Shown piece by piece: positions 18,096-30,461 of a stretch of DNA of 64,000 bases (position 1 is its first letter; every line of letters starts with the position of its first letter). The stretch lies in contig NZ_SJDL01000011.1 in assembly GCF_004327985.1 (NCBI RefSeq), forward strand, positions 62,001 through 126,000, given 5' to 3'. The DNA comes from Marinobacter halodurans (lineage in GTDB: Bacteria; Pseudomonadota; Gammaproteobacteria; Pseudomonadales; Oleiphilaceae). Below the pieces are notes generated by a model. It had not been told where the DNA came from. It did not search any database and was given only the letters and a program-made list of their open reading frames with translations. The position numbers and the translations under genes were made by a program.

Positions 18096-19220
18096 ATGGC
18101 GCTTCTTAAACTACAAACCCAGCAGTTCCGAAATCTGGCGCCCGTCGCTCTTTCCTTCTCTCCCACCGTAAACCTGATCTACGGTGCCAACGGCAGTGGC
18201 AAGAGCAGCCTGCTGGAGGCAATAGCCTACCTGGGTCTGGGGCGTTCCTTCCGCGTCAACCGGCATGAAGCGGTAGTCCGTCATGGGTCACCGAGCCTGA
18301 CGGTGTTTGGCGAGGTATCGGATAACACCGAGCATAGCGATGCCCCGACACCGTTGAAGGAAACCCATCGGATTGGGATATCCCGGGATCTGGGCACCCG
18401 GGAGACCCGCCTCAAGGTTGATGGGGAACGGGTCAGGAACCTGTCCGCGGTGGCGCGTCACCTCCCGGTATCCGTGATCGATCCCGGCACCTTCGATATT
18501 GTGACGGGTGGCCCGGGCAAGCGGCGCCAGTTTCTCGATTGGTCGGTGTTCCACGTGGAACATGGCTTTGCAGCACTGTGGCAACAGTTTCAAAGGGCCG
18601 TATCCCAGCGGAATAAAATTCTCAGAAATGGTAGAATTGACGAATCGCTGCTCAGGATCTGGGACAGCCAATACATTGCATTGGCTGAACAGGTGACTGG
18701 AGCCCGGCGCCGAGTATTTGAGCAGTTTCAGCCGCTTCTTGAGTCCGTCATCGCCGATGTGGATGTGGCCTGGAGTGGCGACCTCAAATTCGAATTTTTT
18801 CCCGGTTGGGACCGTAAAGCCGATCTGGCTGACGTGTTGATGAGTCATCGCGATCAGGAAGCCAAGATGGGGCATACGCTGTACGGGCCGAACCGGGCTG
18901 ACGTGCGGGTAAAGTATCAGGGCCGCCCTGTGGCGGAGACCCTGTCCCGAGGCCAGCAGAAAACCCTGGTTATTTTGATGAAGATTGCCCAGGGCCAGCT
19001 CCTTCGCGAGCATGGTCGGCAATGCACGTTTTTACTGGATGATATCAATGCGGAGCTCGACGAGGCCCATCGACAGATGTTGGCCGGTAAGCTTCGCGAT
19101 CTCGGCAGCCAGGTGTTCATCACCTCGATCGAGCCGCCCCGCCCAGAGTTGCTGTGGCGGGATCCCATGCCCGATTTCAAAGTGTTCCACGTGGAACATG
19201 GCGACTTTACGGAAGAGTAA
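18096..19220 (+). CDS. recF: DNA replication and repair protein RecF
   Basis: SMC-like ATPase that helps load RecA at single-strand gaps. 374 residues: Walker A GANGSGKSSLLEAIAYLGLG, ABC signature LSRGQQKTLVILMKIAQGQLL and Walker B CTFLLDDINAELDEAHRQML. It is somewhat longer than E. coli RecF (357), mostly at the C-terminus (VFHVEHGDFTEE). The peptide VFHVEHG occurs twice (near residue 150 and in the tail), each time encoded by a perfect parS 16-mer. The ATG at 18096 has only a weak ribosome site. gyrB follows after 24 bp. Confidence 0.96.
   Translation: MALLKLQTQQFRNLAPVALSFSPTVNLIYGANGSGKSSLLEAIAYLGLGRSFRVNRHEAVVRHGSPSLTVFGEVSDNTEHSDAPTPLKETHRIGISRDLGTRETRLKVDGERVRNLSAVARHLPVSVIDPGTFDIVTGGPGKRRQFLDWSVFHVEHGFAALWQQFQRAVSQRNKILRNGRIDESLLRIWDSQYIALAEQVTGARRRVFEQFQPLLESVIADVDVAWSGDLKFEFFPGWDRKADLADVLMSHRDQEAKMGHTLYGPNRADVRVKYQGRPVAETLSRGQQKTLVILMKIAQGQLLREHGRQCTFLLDDINAELDEAHRQMLAGKLRDLGSQVFITSIEPPRPELLWRDPMPDFKVFHVEHGDFTEE
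18547..18562. other. parS: parS site within recF (internal)
   Basis: TGTTCCACGTGGAACA, a perfect match to TGTTNCACGTGNAACA, read in frame as part of VFHVEHG. Confidence 0.88.
19183..19198. other. parS: parS site within recF (3' end)
   Basis: TGTTCCACGTGGAACA, identical to the site at 18547, in the codons for the C-terminal tail of RecF. The identity between the copies extends a few bases on both sides (GTG.. and ..TGGC). Confidence 0.88.
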
Positions 19221-21659
<2,439 letters not shown>

Positions 21660-21674
21660 TCACCGGTTTTAAGG

Positions 21675-21708
21675 CCAAAAAAAGCCCGGCAAGTTCCCGG
21701 GCTTTTTT
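21675..21708. terminator. bidirectional terminator between gyrB and the convergent membrane-protein gene
   Basis: Stem GCCCGG / CCGGGC with loop CAAGTTC, flanked by seven A on the left and six T on the right, so it can end transcripts from both sides. Confidence 0.92.
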
Positions 21709-21732
21709 GTATTCGAAAGAAAGGACGTCGGA

Positions 21733-22491
21733 TCAGCGCCTGTTGTCCTTGGCTTCCTTCTCTTCCTGGGCCGCCGCCAGTGCCGGTGACAGGACCTCTT
21801 CCAGCTTGAATCCGGTCAGGTTACGGATAGCCCGCCAGAGATAATAGAAGATGGCGATCATCATCAGCATCGACGGGATGGCAATCATCGGATAGCTGAC
21901 CAGCGTCATCTGGCCCAGTTCCTCGTTGAAGGCCGGTGTGCCGGAGGGGCTGGTGACGATCCACTTGGCCAGCACGTAGTTCATGATCGAGGAAAACAGG
22001 AAGGTACCGGCAAAGTAGTAGCTGGCCCGCATCAGGCGCAACTCAAAGATCCCTTCATTCCCCTTCTCCACCAGGGCATCGTGGATCTTGTCCACATCCA
22101 GCACGGTGCGGTTATACAGCAGGGTACGGACCAGTGGGTATCGGGTGCGGGTGGAAATCAACACCGCCAGTCCGATGATCAGGGGCACCCCAGCCTCCTT
22201 GATGGCCAGCCATTGTGCATCCAGGTGCAGCAGGCCGATACCCCCGGTCAGCAGGATACTGATCAGGCCCAGGACCGCGATAAAGTTCTTCTTGCCGAAA
22301 CGCACCAGCTCATACAAACCCCAGCCCAGCGGAAAGGCCAGCGCCACCAGAAGGGCATTGGCCGAGCCGAGGTCCTGGTCGCCGCTGAATTTCATCAGGA
22401 TAACAGATGGAATGACGATGCTGATCAGCAGGTCGGCCCAGGGACGTTGTTGCTGGGGCGCCTGCGCCGTCGTCGTGGATTGCTGGTTCAT
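21733..22491 (-). CDS. six-helix integral membrane protein, VC0807-like
   Basis: 252 residues with about six hydrophobic helices: DLLISIVIPSVILMKF, ALLVALAFPLGWGLYELV, FIAVLGLISILLTGGIGLL, GVPLIIGLAVLIS, then YYFAGTFLFSSIMNYVLA and YPMIAIPSMLMMIAIFYYLW. The N-terminus is Gln/Thr-rich and the C-terminus ends in a charged tail. It resembles the VC0807 family of uncharacterised membrane proteins; function unknown. Single gene, convergent with gyrB. Confidence 0.75.
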   Translation of the reverse strand: MNQQSTTTAQAPQQQRPWADLLISIVIPSVILMKFSGDQDLGSANALLVALAFPLGWGLYELVRFGKKNFIAVLGLISILLTGGIGLLHLDAQWLAIKEAGVPLIIGLAVLISTRTRYPLVRTLLYNRTVLDVDKIHDALVEKGNEGIFELRLMRASYYFAGTFLFSSIMNYVLAKWIVTSPSGTPAFNEELGQMTLVSYPMIAIPSMLMMIAIFYYLWRAIRNLTGFKLEEVLSPALAAAQEEKEAKDNRR

Positions 22492-22670
22492 AGTGCTACG
22501 AGCCTGATTTCTGGACGGGAATCACCGGGTGCGCAAGACCACCCCGACTATAAGACAGAGTATAACGAAGAATGACGTGGGAGGTGTAGGTATGCAAGCC
22601 GCCGGATGACACGGGCAAGGTCGGCGTCTATGGAGTTAAGTGATTGAAAATAAAGAGAAATGCGGGAAAA

Positions 22671-22747
<77 letters not shown>

Positions 22748-22759
22748 AATTTGGGCGGT

Positions 22760-22788
22760 ATTATACTGATGATTCGGAGGAATGCCAG
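22760..22788 (-). promoter_or_regulatory. predicted tRNA-Pro promoter
   Basis: Minus strand: CTGGCA (22788-22783), 17-nt spacer, perfect TATAAT (22765-22760). The start would fall a few bases before the mature tRNA 5' end. It lies between gmhB and the tRNA. Confidence 0.6.
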
Positions 22789-22809
22789 CCCCCTTGGACG
22801 ACTTTTCTT

Positions 22810-23382
22810 CTAACGGGTTACCGAAGGACCATCGTCGTCTTCATCCAGCAGGTCATCCACGAACGCGGCCAGGTTCCTCCATACCGTAACCTGCCCCAGA
22901 GGCGCCGTCTGAAGCTCTTTTTCGGTGCGGCGTCCGTTACCCGTACGGACCAGTGCGGCGGCCTTACAGCCCGCCGACAGCCCGGCCTCTAGGTCCTTAC
23001 GGCTATCGCCAACCATGATCGCGTCGTGCAGGTCGCTCAGCCCCAGGCGATCGCGGATGTCTTCCAGCAGGCCGGTGCGCGGTTTGCGGCAACGGCAGTC
23101 CTCGTCCGGGTGGTGGGGGCAATAGACAATGCAATCCACCCGTCCGCCCAGGGATTCAACCAGGCGTTCGAGCTGGGCATGCATGGCATTGAGGATCAGG
23201 TGATCGTAAAACCCCCGCGCGATACCGGACTGGTTGGTGGCGACCGCCACCTGGTGGCCGGCCCGGGTCAATCGCGCGATGGCTTCAATACTGCTGGCAA
23301 TGGGCAACCACTCCTCGACCGAGCAGATATATTCTCCGTGATACCGGTTAATGACACCGTCACGGTCGAGGATAATCAGCAC
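22810..23382 (-). CDS. gmhB: D-glycero-beta-D-manno-heptose 1,7-bisphosphate 7-phosphatase
   Basis: HAD phosphatase in ADP-heptose synthesis for lipopolysaccharide. 190 residues: nucleophile motif LDRDGVIN (DxD), VATNQSGIARG (motif II Thr), the zinc-loop cysteines CPHHPDEDCRCRKP characteristic of GmhB, and MVGDSRKDLEAG (motif IV). Starts at GTG 23382, ten bases after the glyS stop, so it is translated from the glyQ-glyS transcript. Confidence 0.94.
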   Translation of the reverse strand: MLIILDRDGVINRYHGEYICSVEEWLPIASSIEAIARLTRAGHQVAVATNQSGIARGFYDHLILNAMHAQLERLVESLGGRVDCIVYCPHHPDEDCRCRKPRTGLLEDIRDRLGLSDLHDAIMVGDSRKDLEAGLSAGCKAAALVRTGNGRRTEKELQTAPLGQVTVWRNLAAFVDDLLDEDDDGPSVTR

Positions 23383-23391
23383 CGCGATCGC

Positions 23392-25470
23392 CTAGCCTGT
23401 GGGTAGCAATGAAATGTCGGCCACCTGCAGGAACAGGTTGCGCAGACGGTTGAGCAGGGCCAGGCGGTTATTGCGGATGGCCGCTTCGTCCGCCATGACC
23501 ATGACTTCATCGAAGAAGCGGTCGACGGTTTCCCGTAGGTCCGCCAGGGAGGTCAGGGCTGCGCCGTAGTCGCCGCGTGCAAACAGCGGTGCGACCCTGG
23601 CTGCCTGGGTATCGACGGCCTCGGCCAGTGCCTTTTCCGCATCGTCCTGGAGCAGGCTGCTGTCCACGTGGTCCGGAATGCTGTCACCGCCCTGCTTCAC
23701 CAGGATATTGGACACGCGCTTGTTGGCGGCGGCCAGCGCCTGGGCCGCCAACAGCTGTCGGAAGGCTTCGACCGCCTGGATGCGCTGATCGAAGTCCAGC
23801 GGCCGGGTCGGACGACGGGCGTGTACGGCCAGGTAGACCTCCGCGCCGATGCCCTGTTCGTCATAGTGGGCCCGGAAGCGTTCGAGCATGTAGTCCACCA
23901 CCGGCGTGACCGGATCGGCGACGGTGAGGCTGGTGAAGTTCCCGGCGGCCCACTCGCAGCAGGTTTGCAGGTCCAGCGGCAGTTCCCGCTCGATGATGAT
24001 CCGCAGTACACCCAGTGCCGCGCGGCGCAGGCCAAACGGGTCGCGGGTGCCGGAAGGCGGCTGATCGATGCCGAACAGACCGACCAGCGAGTCCAGTCGA
24101 TCCGCCAGGGCCACGGCACATCCGGTCAGGGTCTGTGGCAGGTCGTCGCCGGCAAAGCGCGGCATGTACTGTTCGTTCAGGGCGGCGGCCACGTCGTCCG
24201 GCTCGCCGTCGTTGCGGGCATAGTATTGGCCCATGATGCCCTGCAGGTCGGTGAACTCGAGCACCATCTCGCTGACCAGGTCGGTCTTGGCCAGCATGGC
24301 AGCGCGCTCGGCGTTGGCGGGTTTACCGTCGATGGCTTCGGCAATGCGTCGGGCCAGGGCTGCAACACGCACCGACTTGTCGTGCAGGCTGCCCAGCTTT
24401 TCCTGGAAGACGATGGGTTTGAGCGCGTCGATGCGACTCTCCAGGGTGTGCTTGCGGTCGGTGTCGTAGAAGAAGGCGGCATCCGCCAGGCGGGGCCGGA
24501 TCACCTTCTCGTTGCCGGCCACGACCTGCGACGGGTCCTTGCTTTCCAGGTTGGCCACCGTGATAAACAGGGGCAGGATGCGGCCGTCAGTGCCGACCAC
24601 ATGGAAATACTTCTGGTGCTCCTTCATGGAGGAGATCAGGGCCTCGGCGGGCACCTCCAGGAAACGCTCCTCGAAGCGTCCCAGCAGCGGCACCGGCCAT
24701 TCATTCAGTGCGGTGACTTCGTCCAGCAGCTCCTCATCGATGACGGCCCGGGCATTGCCCTGCTCGCGGGCAATCGCCTCAACCCCGGCGCGGATCTTGT
24801 CACGGCGTTCCTCGAAGCCGGCCAGCACGTAGCCTTCTTCGCGCAGCACCACTTCATAGGCATCCGGCGTGGGAATGATCAGTTCTTTCGGGCAGTGGAA
24901 ACGGTGCCCGCGGGTTTCGTTGCCGGTGGGCAGACCCATGATGTTGGCGTCGATGATCTTGTTGCCCAACAGCAGCACGATCCAGTGCACCGGCCGCACG
25001 AACTCGGCCTTGTGCGCGCCCCAGCGCATGCGCTTGGGAATCGGCAGGGCGGCCAGTGACTGCTCCACCAGCTCGGGAATCAGGTCGACCGTGGCGCGGC
25101 CCTGTTCGACCGTGCGGTACACCACCCAGGCGCCCTTGTCCGTTTCCAGGGTATCCAGCTGATCCGGGGTGACGCCGACCGAGTTGGCAAAACCGGTGAG
25201 CGCGCGGGTCGGGTTGCCGGCGTCGTCGAATGCCGCCTTCACCGCCGGACCGCGCTTCTCCACCGCCTTGTCCGGTTGCGCGTCCGCCAGGCCGTGGACG
25301 CGAATGGCCAGTCGCCGGGGGGCCGCGAAGGACTCGACCTTACCGTAGCTCAGGCCGGCATCGTCCAGCCCCTTGCAGAAGCCGGACGTGAACGCGTCTG
25401 ACAATGTCTTGAGGGCCTTGGGCGGCAGCTCCTCGGTGCCGATTTCGACCAGAAAATCCTGTTTTGCCAT
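23392..25470 (-). CDS. glyS: glycine--tRNA ligase beta subunit
   Basis: Beta subunit of the alpha2-beta2 glycyl-tRNA synthetase, with tRNA-binding and anticodon-recognition parts. 692 residues from the chosen start MAKQDFLVEIGTEELPPKAL, the family N-terminus; conserved blocks include GLPTGNETRGHRFH and SMKEHQKYFHV. An ATG two codons earlier (25476) overlaps the glyQ stop; the ATG at 25470 has better spacing from GGGGA. Confidence 0.97.
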   Translation of the reverse strand: MAKQDFLVEIGTEELPPKALKTLSDAFTSGFCKGLDDAGLSYGKVESFAAPRRLAIRVHGLADAQPDKAVEKRGPAVKAAFDDAGNPTRALTGFANSVGVTPDQLDTLETDKGAWVVYRTVEQGRATVDLIPELVEQSLAALPIPKRMRWGAHKAEFVRPVHWIVLLLGNKIIDANIMGLPTGNETRGHRFHCPKELIIPTPDAYEVVLREEGYVLAGFEERRDKIRAGVEAIAREQGNARAVIDEELLDEVTALNEWPVPLLGRFEERFLEVPAEALISSMKEHQKYFHVVGTDGRILPLFITVANLESKDPSQVVAGNEKVIRPRLADAAFFYDTDRKHTLESRIDALKPIVFQEKLGSLHDKSVRVAALARRIAEAIDGKPANAERAAMLAKTDLVSEMVLEFTDLQGIMGQYYARNDGEPDDVAAALNEQYMPRFAGDDLPQTLTGCAVALADRLDSLVGLFGIDQPPSGTRDPFGLRRAALGVLRIIIERELPLDLQTCCEWAAGNFTSLTVADPVTPVVDYMLERFRAHYDEQGIGAEVYLAVHARRPTRPLDFDQRIQAVEAFRQLLAAQALAAANKRVSNILVKQGGDSIPDHVDSSLLQDDAEKALAEAVDTQAARVAPLFARGDYGAALTSLADLRETVDRFFDEVMVMADEAAIRNNRLALLNRLRNLFLQVADISLLPTG

Positions 25471-25472
25471 GA

Positions 25473-26417
25473 TCATGCGTCCCCTTTTTCCGCGTTGGCC
25501 AGCATTTCGTCACGCAGCGCTTCCGGGGCCATGGGGAAGCCCAGGGCCTGGCGGCTGTCGAAGTAGGCCCTGGCCACAGCCCGGGCCAGGGTCCGGACGC
25601 GGAGGATATAGCGCTGGCGCTCGGTGACGGAAATGGCGTGACGGGCGTCCAGCAGGTTAAACGTGTGTGAGGCCTTGAGGACCTGTTCGTAGGCCGGCAG
25701 CGGCAGGCCCACTTCGATCAGGCGCTGGCTTTCGCGCTCATGCACCTCGAAGCAGTGGAACAGGAAGTCGATATCGGCCTGCTCGAAGTTGTAGGTGGAC
25801 ATCTCCACTTCGTTCTGGTGGAAGACGTCGCCGTAGGTGACCACGCCGTCCGGGCCGTTGGTCCAGACCAGGTCGTAGACGCTGTCCACGCCCTGCAGGT
25901 ACATGGCGATGCGCTCCAGACCGTAAGTCAGTTCACCGGTGACCGGATAGCATTCCAGACCGCCCACCTGCTGGAAGTAGGTGAACTGGGTCACTTCCAT
26001 GCCGTTGAGCCAGATTTCCCAGCCCAGGCCCCAGGCGCCCAGCGTCGGGGATTCCCAGTTGTCCTCGACGAAGCGGATGTCGTGGACCAGCGGGTCCAGG
26101 CCCAGCGCGCGCAGCGAATCCAGGTACAGCTCCTGAAAGTTGTCCGGCGACGGCTTGAGCACCACCTGGAACTGGTAATAGTGCTGCAGGCGGTTGGGGT
26201 TCTCGCCGTAACGGCCATCGGTGGGACGCCGGCTGGGTTGTACATAGGCTGCGTTCCAGGTTTCAGGGCCGATCGCCCGCAGGAAGGTGGACGGGTGGAA
26301 GGTACCGGCCCCGACTTCCATATCCAGCGGCTGCTGAACGACACAGCCGTGCCGTGCCCAGAATTGCTGCAGGGCCAGGATGAGACCCTGGAAAGTCTTG
26401 ATGTCCGTGTTTGCCAT
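25473..26417 (-). CDS. glyQ: glycine--tRNA ligase alpha subunit
   Basis: Catalytic class II subunit of the tetrameric glycyl-tRNA synthetase. 314 residues: [20 protein letters not shown], then [37 protein letters not shown] (motif 2) and [14 protein letters not shown] (motif 3). The start MANTDIKTF at 26417 is the family start; the frame is open to 26585 but that part is not conserved. First gene of glyQ-glyS-gmhB. Confidence 0.97.
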   Translation of the reverse strand: MANTDIKTFQGLILALQQFWARHGCVVQQPLDMEVGAGTFHPSTFLRAIGPETWNAAYVQPSRRPTDGRYGENPNRLQHYYQFQVVLKPSPDNFQELYLDSLRALGLDPLVHDIRFVEDNWESPTLGAWGLGWEIWLNGMEVTQFTYFQQVGGLECYPVTGELTYGLERIAMYLQGVDSVYDLVWTNGPDGVVTYGDVFHQNEVEMSTYNFEQADIDFLFHCFEVHERESQRLIEVGLPLPAYEQVLKASHTFNLLDARHAISVTERQRYILRVRTLARAVARAYFDSRQALGFPMAPEALRDEMLANAEKGDA

Positions 26418-26534
26418 CTCAGTCACGACGGTTTGCCTGTTGATCCGGTTGGGTGTGGCGCCAATGCATTTGTCTGGAATAACGATGGGGATTCCCCGCG
26501 GGGAAACAACCCGGGTCGGCGCACGAAGACGGGC

Positions 26535-26563
26535 ATTATACGCTTCTCGTCCCGCTATTTCGA
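26535..26563 (-). promoter_or_regulatory. predicted glyQ-glyS-gmhB promoter
   Basis: Minus strand: TCGAAA (26563-26558), 17-nt spacer, perfect TATAAT (26540-26535), giving a leader of about 110 nt. A second -10-like TACAAT lies at 26582-26577. The rest of 26418-26703 shows no gene and no T-box or riboswitch that I can recognise. Confidence 0.6.
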
Positions 26564-26703
26564 AACCTGTTCGAGGATTGTACAAATTGCTGACAGTCGG
26601 GTGTTGGCGGCCCGGCGGCGCCGGTAAGTAGCGGGGGTGAACAGCACTGGCCGGTCACCGGGGATCGCCCTGATGACCGGCCGTCGCCTGGGGTCGGGCC
26701 GGC

Positions 26704-28077
26704 TCAGAAGAAGGTCAGGCCTACCTGGAACAGCCGTTCCACGTCGCGGATACGCGACTTGTCCACCAGGAACAGGATCACGTGGTCGTCCGGCTGCACC
26801 CGCAGGTGGTCATGGGCGATCAGGACCTCATTGTGGCGGACGATGGCCCCGATCGTGGTGCCTTCCGGCAGGGTAATCTCATCGAGCCGTTTGCCCACCA
26901 CCTTGGAGGAGCGGTGATCCCCGTGCGCGATGGCCTCGATGGCCTCGGCAGCGCCCCTGCGCAGTGAGTGAACATTCACTACGTCGCCCCGGCGGACGTG
27001 GGTCAGCAGGCTGCCGATGGTGGTCTGCTGGGGCGAAATCGCCACGTCGATTTCGCCACCCTGGATCAGGTCCACGTAGTCCGGGTTGTTGATCAGCGTG
27101 AGGACCTTGCGCACGCCGAGACGTTTGGCCAGCAGCGACGCCATGATGTTGGCTTCGTCGTCGTTGGTGACCGCGCAGAACACGTCGGTGCTTTCGATAT
27201 TCTCTTCCAGCAGCAGGTCCTTGTTGGCGGCATTACCCTGCAGCACGATGGTCTTGCGCAGGTTTTCCGACAGCATCACGCAGCGGTCCCGGTTGCGCTC
27301 GATCAGTTTGACCTGGTAGCGGTTCTCCAGGTTGTGGGCCAGGCGCTGGCCGATGTTGCCGCCGCCGCAGATGAAGATGCGTTTGTAGGGTTTTTCCAGC
27401 GGCTGGAGTTCGCTCATGACGGAGCGGATGTGGTCGGTGCCGGCGATAAAGAACACCTCGTCGCCGTCCTCGATCACCGTATCCCCCTGCGGGATGATGG
27501 GCCGGTCCTTGCGGAAGATGGCGGCCACCCGGGTATCGATCTTCGGCATGTGGGTACGCAGGTAGGACAGCTCGTGCCCCACCAGCGGCCCGCCGGCGGT
27601 GGCCTGGATCGCCACCAGCCGCGCCAGGCCCTTGGAGAATTCCAGTACCTGCAGGGCGCCGGGGTATTCGATCAGCCGCGTGATGTGGCGGGTGACCACC
27701 TGCTCGGGACTGATCAGCACGTCGATGGGGAAGCCCTCGGCGCTGAACAATTCCTTGCGGGCCAGGTAGGCGTTGGCCCGCACCCGGCTGATCTTGGTGG
27801 GCGTCTTGAACAGCGAATAGGCCACCTGGCAGGCCACCATGTTGGTCTCGTCGCTGTTGGTGACGGCGATCAGCATGTCCGCGTCCTCGGCGCCGGCCTG
27901 GCGCAGCACACTGGGGTAGGAACCGTGCCCCTGCACCGTGCGGATGTCGAGCCGGTCCTGGAGTTCCCGCAGGCGGGAGCCGTCGGCGTCGATGATGGTG
28001 ATGTCGTTGGCTTCGTTGGCCAGGTTTTCGGCCAGTGTCCCGCCGACCTGGCCGGCGCCCAGGATGATGATCTTCAT
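26704..28077 (-). CDS. trkA: Trk potassium uptake system peripheral protein TrkA
   Basis: Cytoplasmic NAD-binding regulator of the Trk potassium channel. 457 residues with two RCK repeats: [20 protein letters not shown] at the N-terminus and [18 protein letters not shown] at about residue 233, each followed by a TrkA-C domain (about 145-225 and 370-455). The channel subunit TrkH/TrkG is not in the window. Its start overlaps the end of rsmB by 4 bp (ATGA), so translation is coupled. Confidence 0.97.
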   Translation of the reverse strand: MKIIILGAGQVGGTLAENLANEANDITIIDADGSRLRELQDRLDIRTVQGHGSYPSVLRQAGAEDADMLIAVTNSDETNMVACQVAYSLFKTPTKISRVRANAYLARKELFSAEGFPIDVLISPEQVVTRHITRLIEYPGALQVLEFSKGLARLVAIQATAGGPLVGHELSYLRTHMPKIDTRVAAIFRKDRPIIPQGDTVIEDGDEVFFIAGTDHIRSVMSELQPLEKPYKRIFICGGGNIGQRLAHNLENRYQVKLIERNRDRCVMLSENLRKTIVLQGNAANKDLLLEENIESTDVFCAVTNDDEANIMASLLAKRLGVRKVLTLINNPDYVDLIQGGEIDVAISPQQTTIGSLLTHVRRGDVVNVHSLRRGAAEAIEAIAHGDHRSSKVVGKRLDEITLPEGTTIGAIVRHNEVLIAHDHLRVQPDDHVILFLVDKSRIRDVERLFQVGLTFF

Positions 28078-29399
28078 GACGTAGAGGCCTGATTGTCTGT
28101 TGGGTCGATCCGGGTCAGGCAGGCATAGAAAAACCCGTCGTGTGATCCGGTCTCCGGGAATAACTGACGCCCCGCCCCGGTGTCCAGTCCCCAGGCCAGG
28201 TCGTCCGGCAGGGTCAGGGCGGCTTCCTCATGCGCTTTCATAAAACGCTGGATTATACGGTGATTTTCCTGCGGGAACACGGAACAGGTGGCGTACACCA
28301 GGCGTCCGCCCGGTTTCAGCGTCGACCAAAGACGCTCCAGCAGGTTGAGCTGGACCTGTGCCAGTCCGGCAATGTCCTGTTCCCGGCGCAGCAGTTTGAT
28401 GTCCGGATGGCGGCGGATCACGCCGCTGCCGCTGCAGGGCACATCCAGCAGGATGCGGTCGAACGGTTGGCCGTCCCACCAGCCGTCCAGGTTGGCGGCA
28501 TCGGCAGCCGCGAGCTGGGCGTTCAGGCCCAGACGGTCCAGGTTTTCCCGGACCCGCTGGAGCCGGTGATCGGCCTGGTCCAGGGCGACCATTTCCAGGC
28601 CATCGGTCGCTTCCAGCATGGCACAGGTCTTGCCACCCGGCGCAGCGCAGGCGTCGAGTACCCGCTGTCCGGGCGACAGGTCCAGTAACTGGGTACACAG
28701 TTGGGCCGCCTCGTCCTGCACGCTCACCTGCCCGTCTTCGAAGCCGGGCAGCCGATCCACGCCACACGGCTTGTCCAGTTGGATGCCGTATGTCGCAAAG
28801 CGGGTGGGATGCGCGCCGATACCGGCGTCGGCCAGTTGGCCAAGGTAGTCGTCACGACTCCCCTGACGCCGGTTGACCCGCAAGGTCATCGGACCCTGCA
28901 CATTGTTGGCCTCAAGTGCCGCGCGCCAGTGGTCCGGCCAGTTGTGACGCAGCTTCTCCACCATCCACTCCGGATGACTCAGGGCCGCGGCCTCGGACGC
29001 GGGCTCCGGTTCCCCTTCCCGCTGGGCCGCACGCAGGATGGCATTGACCAGGCCGGCGAGGTGCGGCTTGCCCAGTGACCGGCAGGCTTCGACGGTTTCG
29101 TTGACGACGGCGTAGTCCGCCTGGCCGCTGTGACGCAACTGGAAGAGCGCCACCAGCAACAGTGGCACGACGATGCGGTCGCCTTTGCGCAGCGGTTTGT
29201 GCAGGCGGGTCTGCAATTCGCCCTGGAGCCGGTGATACCAGCGACAGGTGCCAAAACAGAACGCCTGCAACTGGCTGCGCTCGTCATCGCTAACTTGGGC
29301 CAGCGCCGGCGGCAGCGCATCGGACAGGGATTGACCCTCGCTCACCGCGTGGATCACGCGGGCAGCGACGGCGCGAAGGGGGAGATGCTGTCGCGCCAT
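28074..29399 (-). CDS. rsmB: 16S rRNA (cytosine(967)-C(5))-methyltransferase
   Basis: S-adenosylmethionine enzyme methylating C967 of 16S rRNA. 441 residues: NusB-like N-terminal domain (about 1-140), then a Rossmann methyltransferase with [16 protein letters not shown] (motif I), [18 protein letters not shown] (motif IV with Cys) and [11 protein letters not shown] (motif VI with catalytic Cys). Between fmt and trkA in the usual fmt-rsmB-trkA order; 1 bp separates it from the fmt stop. Confidence 0.97.
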   Translation of the reverse strand: MARQHLPLRAVAARVIHAVSEGQSLSDALPPALAQVSDDERSQLQAFCFGTCRWYHRLQGELQTRLHKPLRKGDRIVVPLLLVALFQLRHSGQADYAVVNETVEACRSLGKPHLAGLVNAILRAAQREGEPEPASEAAALSHPEWMVEKLRHNWPDHWRAALEANNVQGPMTLRVNRRQGSRDDYLGQLADAGIGAHPTRFATYGIQLDKPCGVDRLPGFEDGQVSVQDEAAQLCTQLLDLSPGQRVLDACAAPGGKTCAMLEATDGLEMVALDQADHRLQRVRENLDRLGLNAQLAAADAANLDGWWDGQPFDRILLDVPCSGSGVIRRHPDIKLLRREQDIAGLAQVQLNLLERLWSTLKPGGRLVYATCSVFPQENHRIIQRFMKAHEEAALTLPDDLAWGLDTGAGRQLFPETGSHDGFFYACLTRIDPTDNQASTS

Positions 29400-29400
29400 G

Positions 29401-30336
29401 TCAGTGCAGGACCTCGCCGAGAGCCAGCACGTCGCGGCCGCCGTTGATCAGATCGGAGATGGACTGGGCGCGGCTGCCGGGCAGCTGTACGCGATGCAGA
29501 CGCAGCACGCCCTCGGCGCAGGCCACGTCGATGCCGCCCCGTCCCCGGGCGATGAGGGTGCCGGGGGCCTGGTCGCTGGTGTTGGCCAGGGCTTCGGCCG
29601 CATGGATGCGGACCCGCTCGCCATCCGCGTCAACGAAGGTGCCGGGCCAGGGGTTGAAGGCCCGGACCAGCCGTTCCAGCGCGATGGCCGGCTGTTGCCA
29701 GTCCAGGTGTCCTTCCTGCTTGTTGAGTTTGTGGGCGTAGCAGGCCTGGCTGTCGTCTTGCGTCTCGGCCTGCAACCCACCGTCGACCAGTTCCTTCAGT
29801 GCGGTCAGGATCGCCTGGCCGCCAAGATCGGCCAGCCGGTCGTGCAGGCTGCCACCGGTGTCGTCGCCGGTAATCGGGGTGCTCAGCTTGAGCAGCATGG
29901 CACCGGTATCCAGTCCCGCATCCATCTGCATGATGGTGATGCCGGTCTGGTCGTCGCCGGCGGCGATGGCCCGCTGGATCGGCGCCGCACCGCGCCAGCG
30001 CGGCAGCAGGGAGGCGTGGATGTTGAGACAGCCGCGGGCCGGGATATCCAGCACCGCCTGGGGCAGGATCAGGCCGTAGGCGGCGACAATCATCACGTCC
30101 GGCTGGAACGCGGCCAGCTCGGCCTGGGCCTCGGCGGATTTCAGGGATTGGGGCTGGCGTACCGGCAGGTTGGCGTCCAGGGCCACCTGTTTGACCGGGC
30201 TCGGTGTCAGTTTGCGGCCGCGGCCGGCGGGCCGGTCCGGCTGGGTGTAGACGGCGACCACCTCGTGGTCATGGTCCAGCAGCGCCTTGAGTGCGGTGGC
30301 GGCAAAATCCGGCGTTCCGGCAAAAACGATGCGCAC
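29401..30336 (-). CDS. fmt: methionyl-tRNA formyltransferase
   Basis: Formylates initiator Met-tRNA with 10-formyl-THF. 311 residues: RIVFAGTPDFAATALKALL at the N-terminus, the catalytic CLNIHASLLPRWRGAAPIQ (SLLP motif with Asn/His), and a C-terminal tRNA-binding domain. I chose the GTG at 30336, with AGGAGG about 6 nt before it; the frame extends to 30429 but that segment covers the terminator at 30395-30420. Between def and rsmB. Confidence 0.97.
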   Translation of the reverse strand: MRIVFAGTPDFAATALKALLDHDHEVVAVYTQPDRPAGRGRKLTPSPVKQVALDANLPVRQPQSLKSAEAQAELAAFQPDVMIVAAYGLILPQAVLDIPARGCLNIHASLLPRWRGAAPIQRAIAAGDDQTGITIMQMDAGLDTGAMLLKLSTPITGDDTGGSLHDRLADLGGQAILTALKELVDGGLQAETQDDSQACYAHKLNKQEGHLDWQQPAIALERLVRAFNPWPGTFVDADGERVRIHAAEALANTSDQAPGTLIARGRGGIDVACAEGVLRLHRVQLPGSRAQSISDLINGGRDVLALGEVLH

Positions 30337-30394
30337 GCAGCGCCTCCTCGGATCAATGGGGTGACTGGAATGACCGCAATGGTCTCTTACAAAC

Positions 30395-30420
30395 GAAAAA
30401 ACCGGGCCTGTTGCCCGGTC
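30395..30420 (-). terminator. terminator between def and fmt
   Basis: Stem ACCGGGC / GCCCGGT, loop of five bases, followed on the minus strand by TTTTTTCGTTT. It separates def from fmt, genes that are often one operon. Confidence 0.85.
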
Positions 30421-30461
30421 CATCGACACCTATTGTAAACCACTTGGGGTGGCCCTGTTGA

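Noticed and set aside
17738-18166. Minus-strand 142-codon frame in the ABC1-recF gap
   Set aside because: Runs into the recF start, has no recognisable motif, ribosome site or protein-like composition.
23657-23672. CACGTG-containing word in glyS as a fourth parS
   Set aside because: Only the CCACGTGG core matches; most of the flanking bases differ from the consensus.
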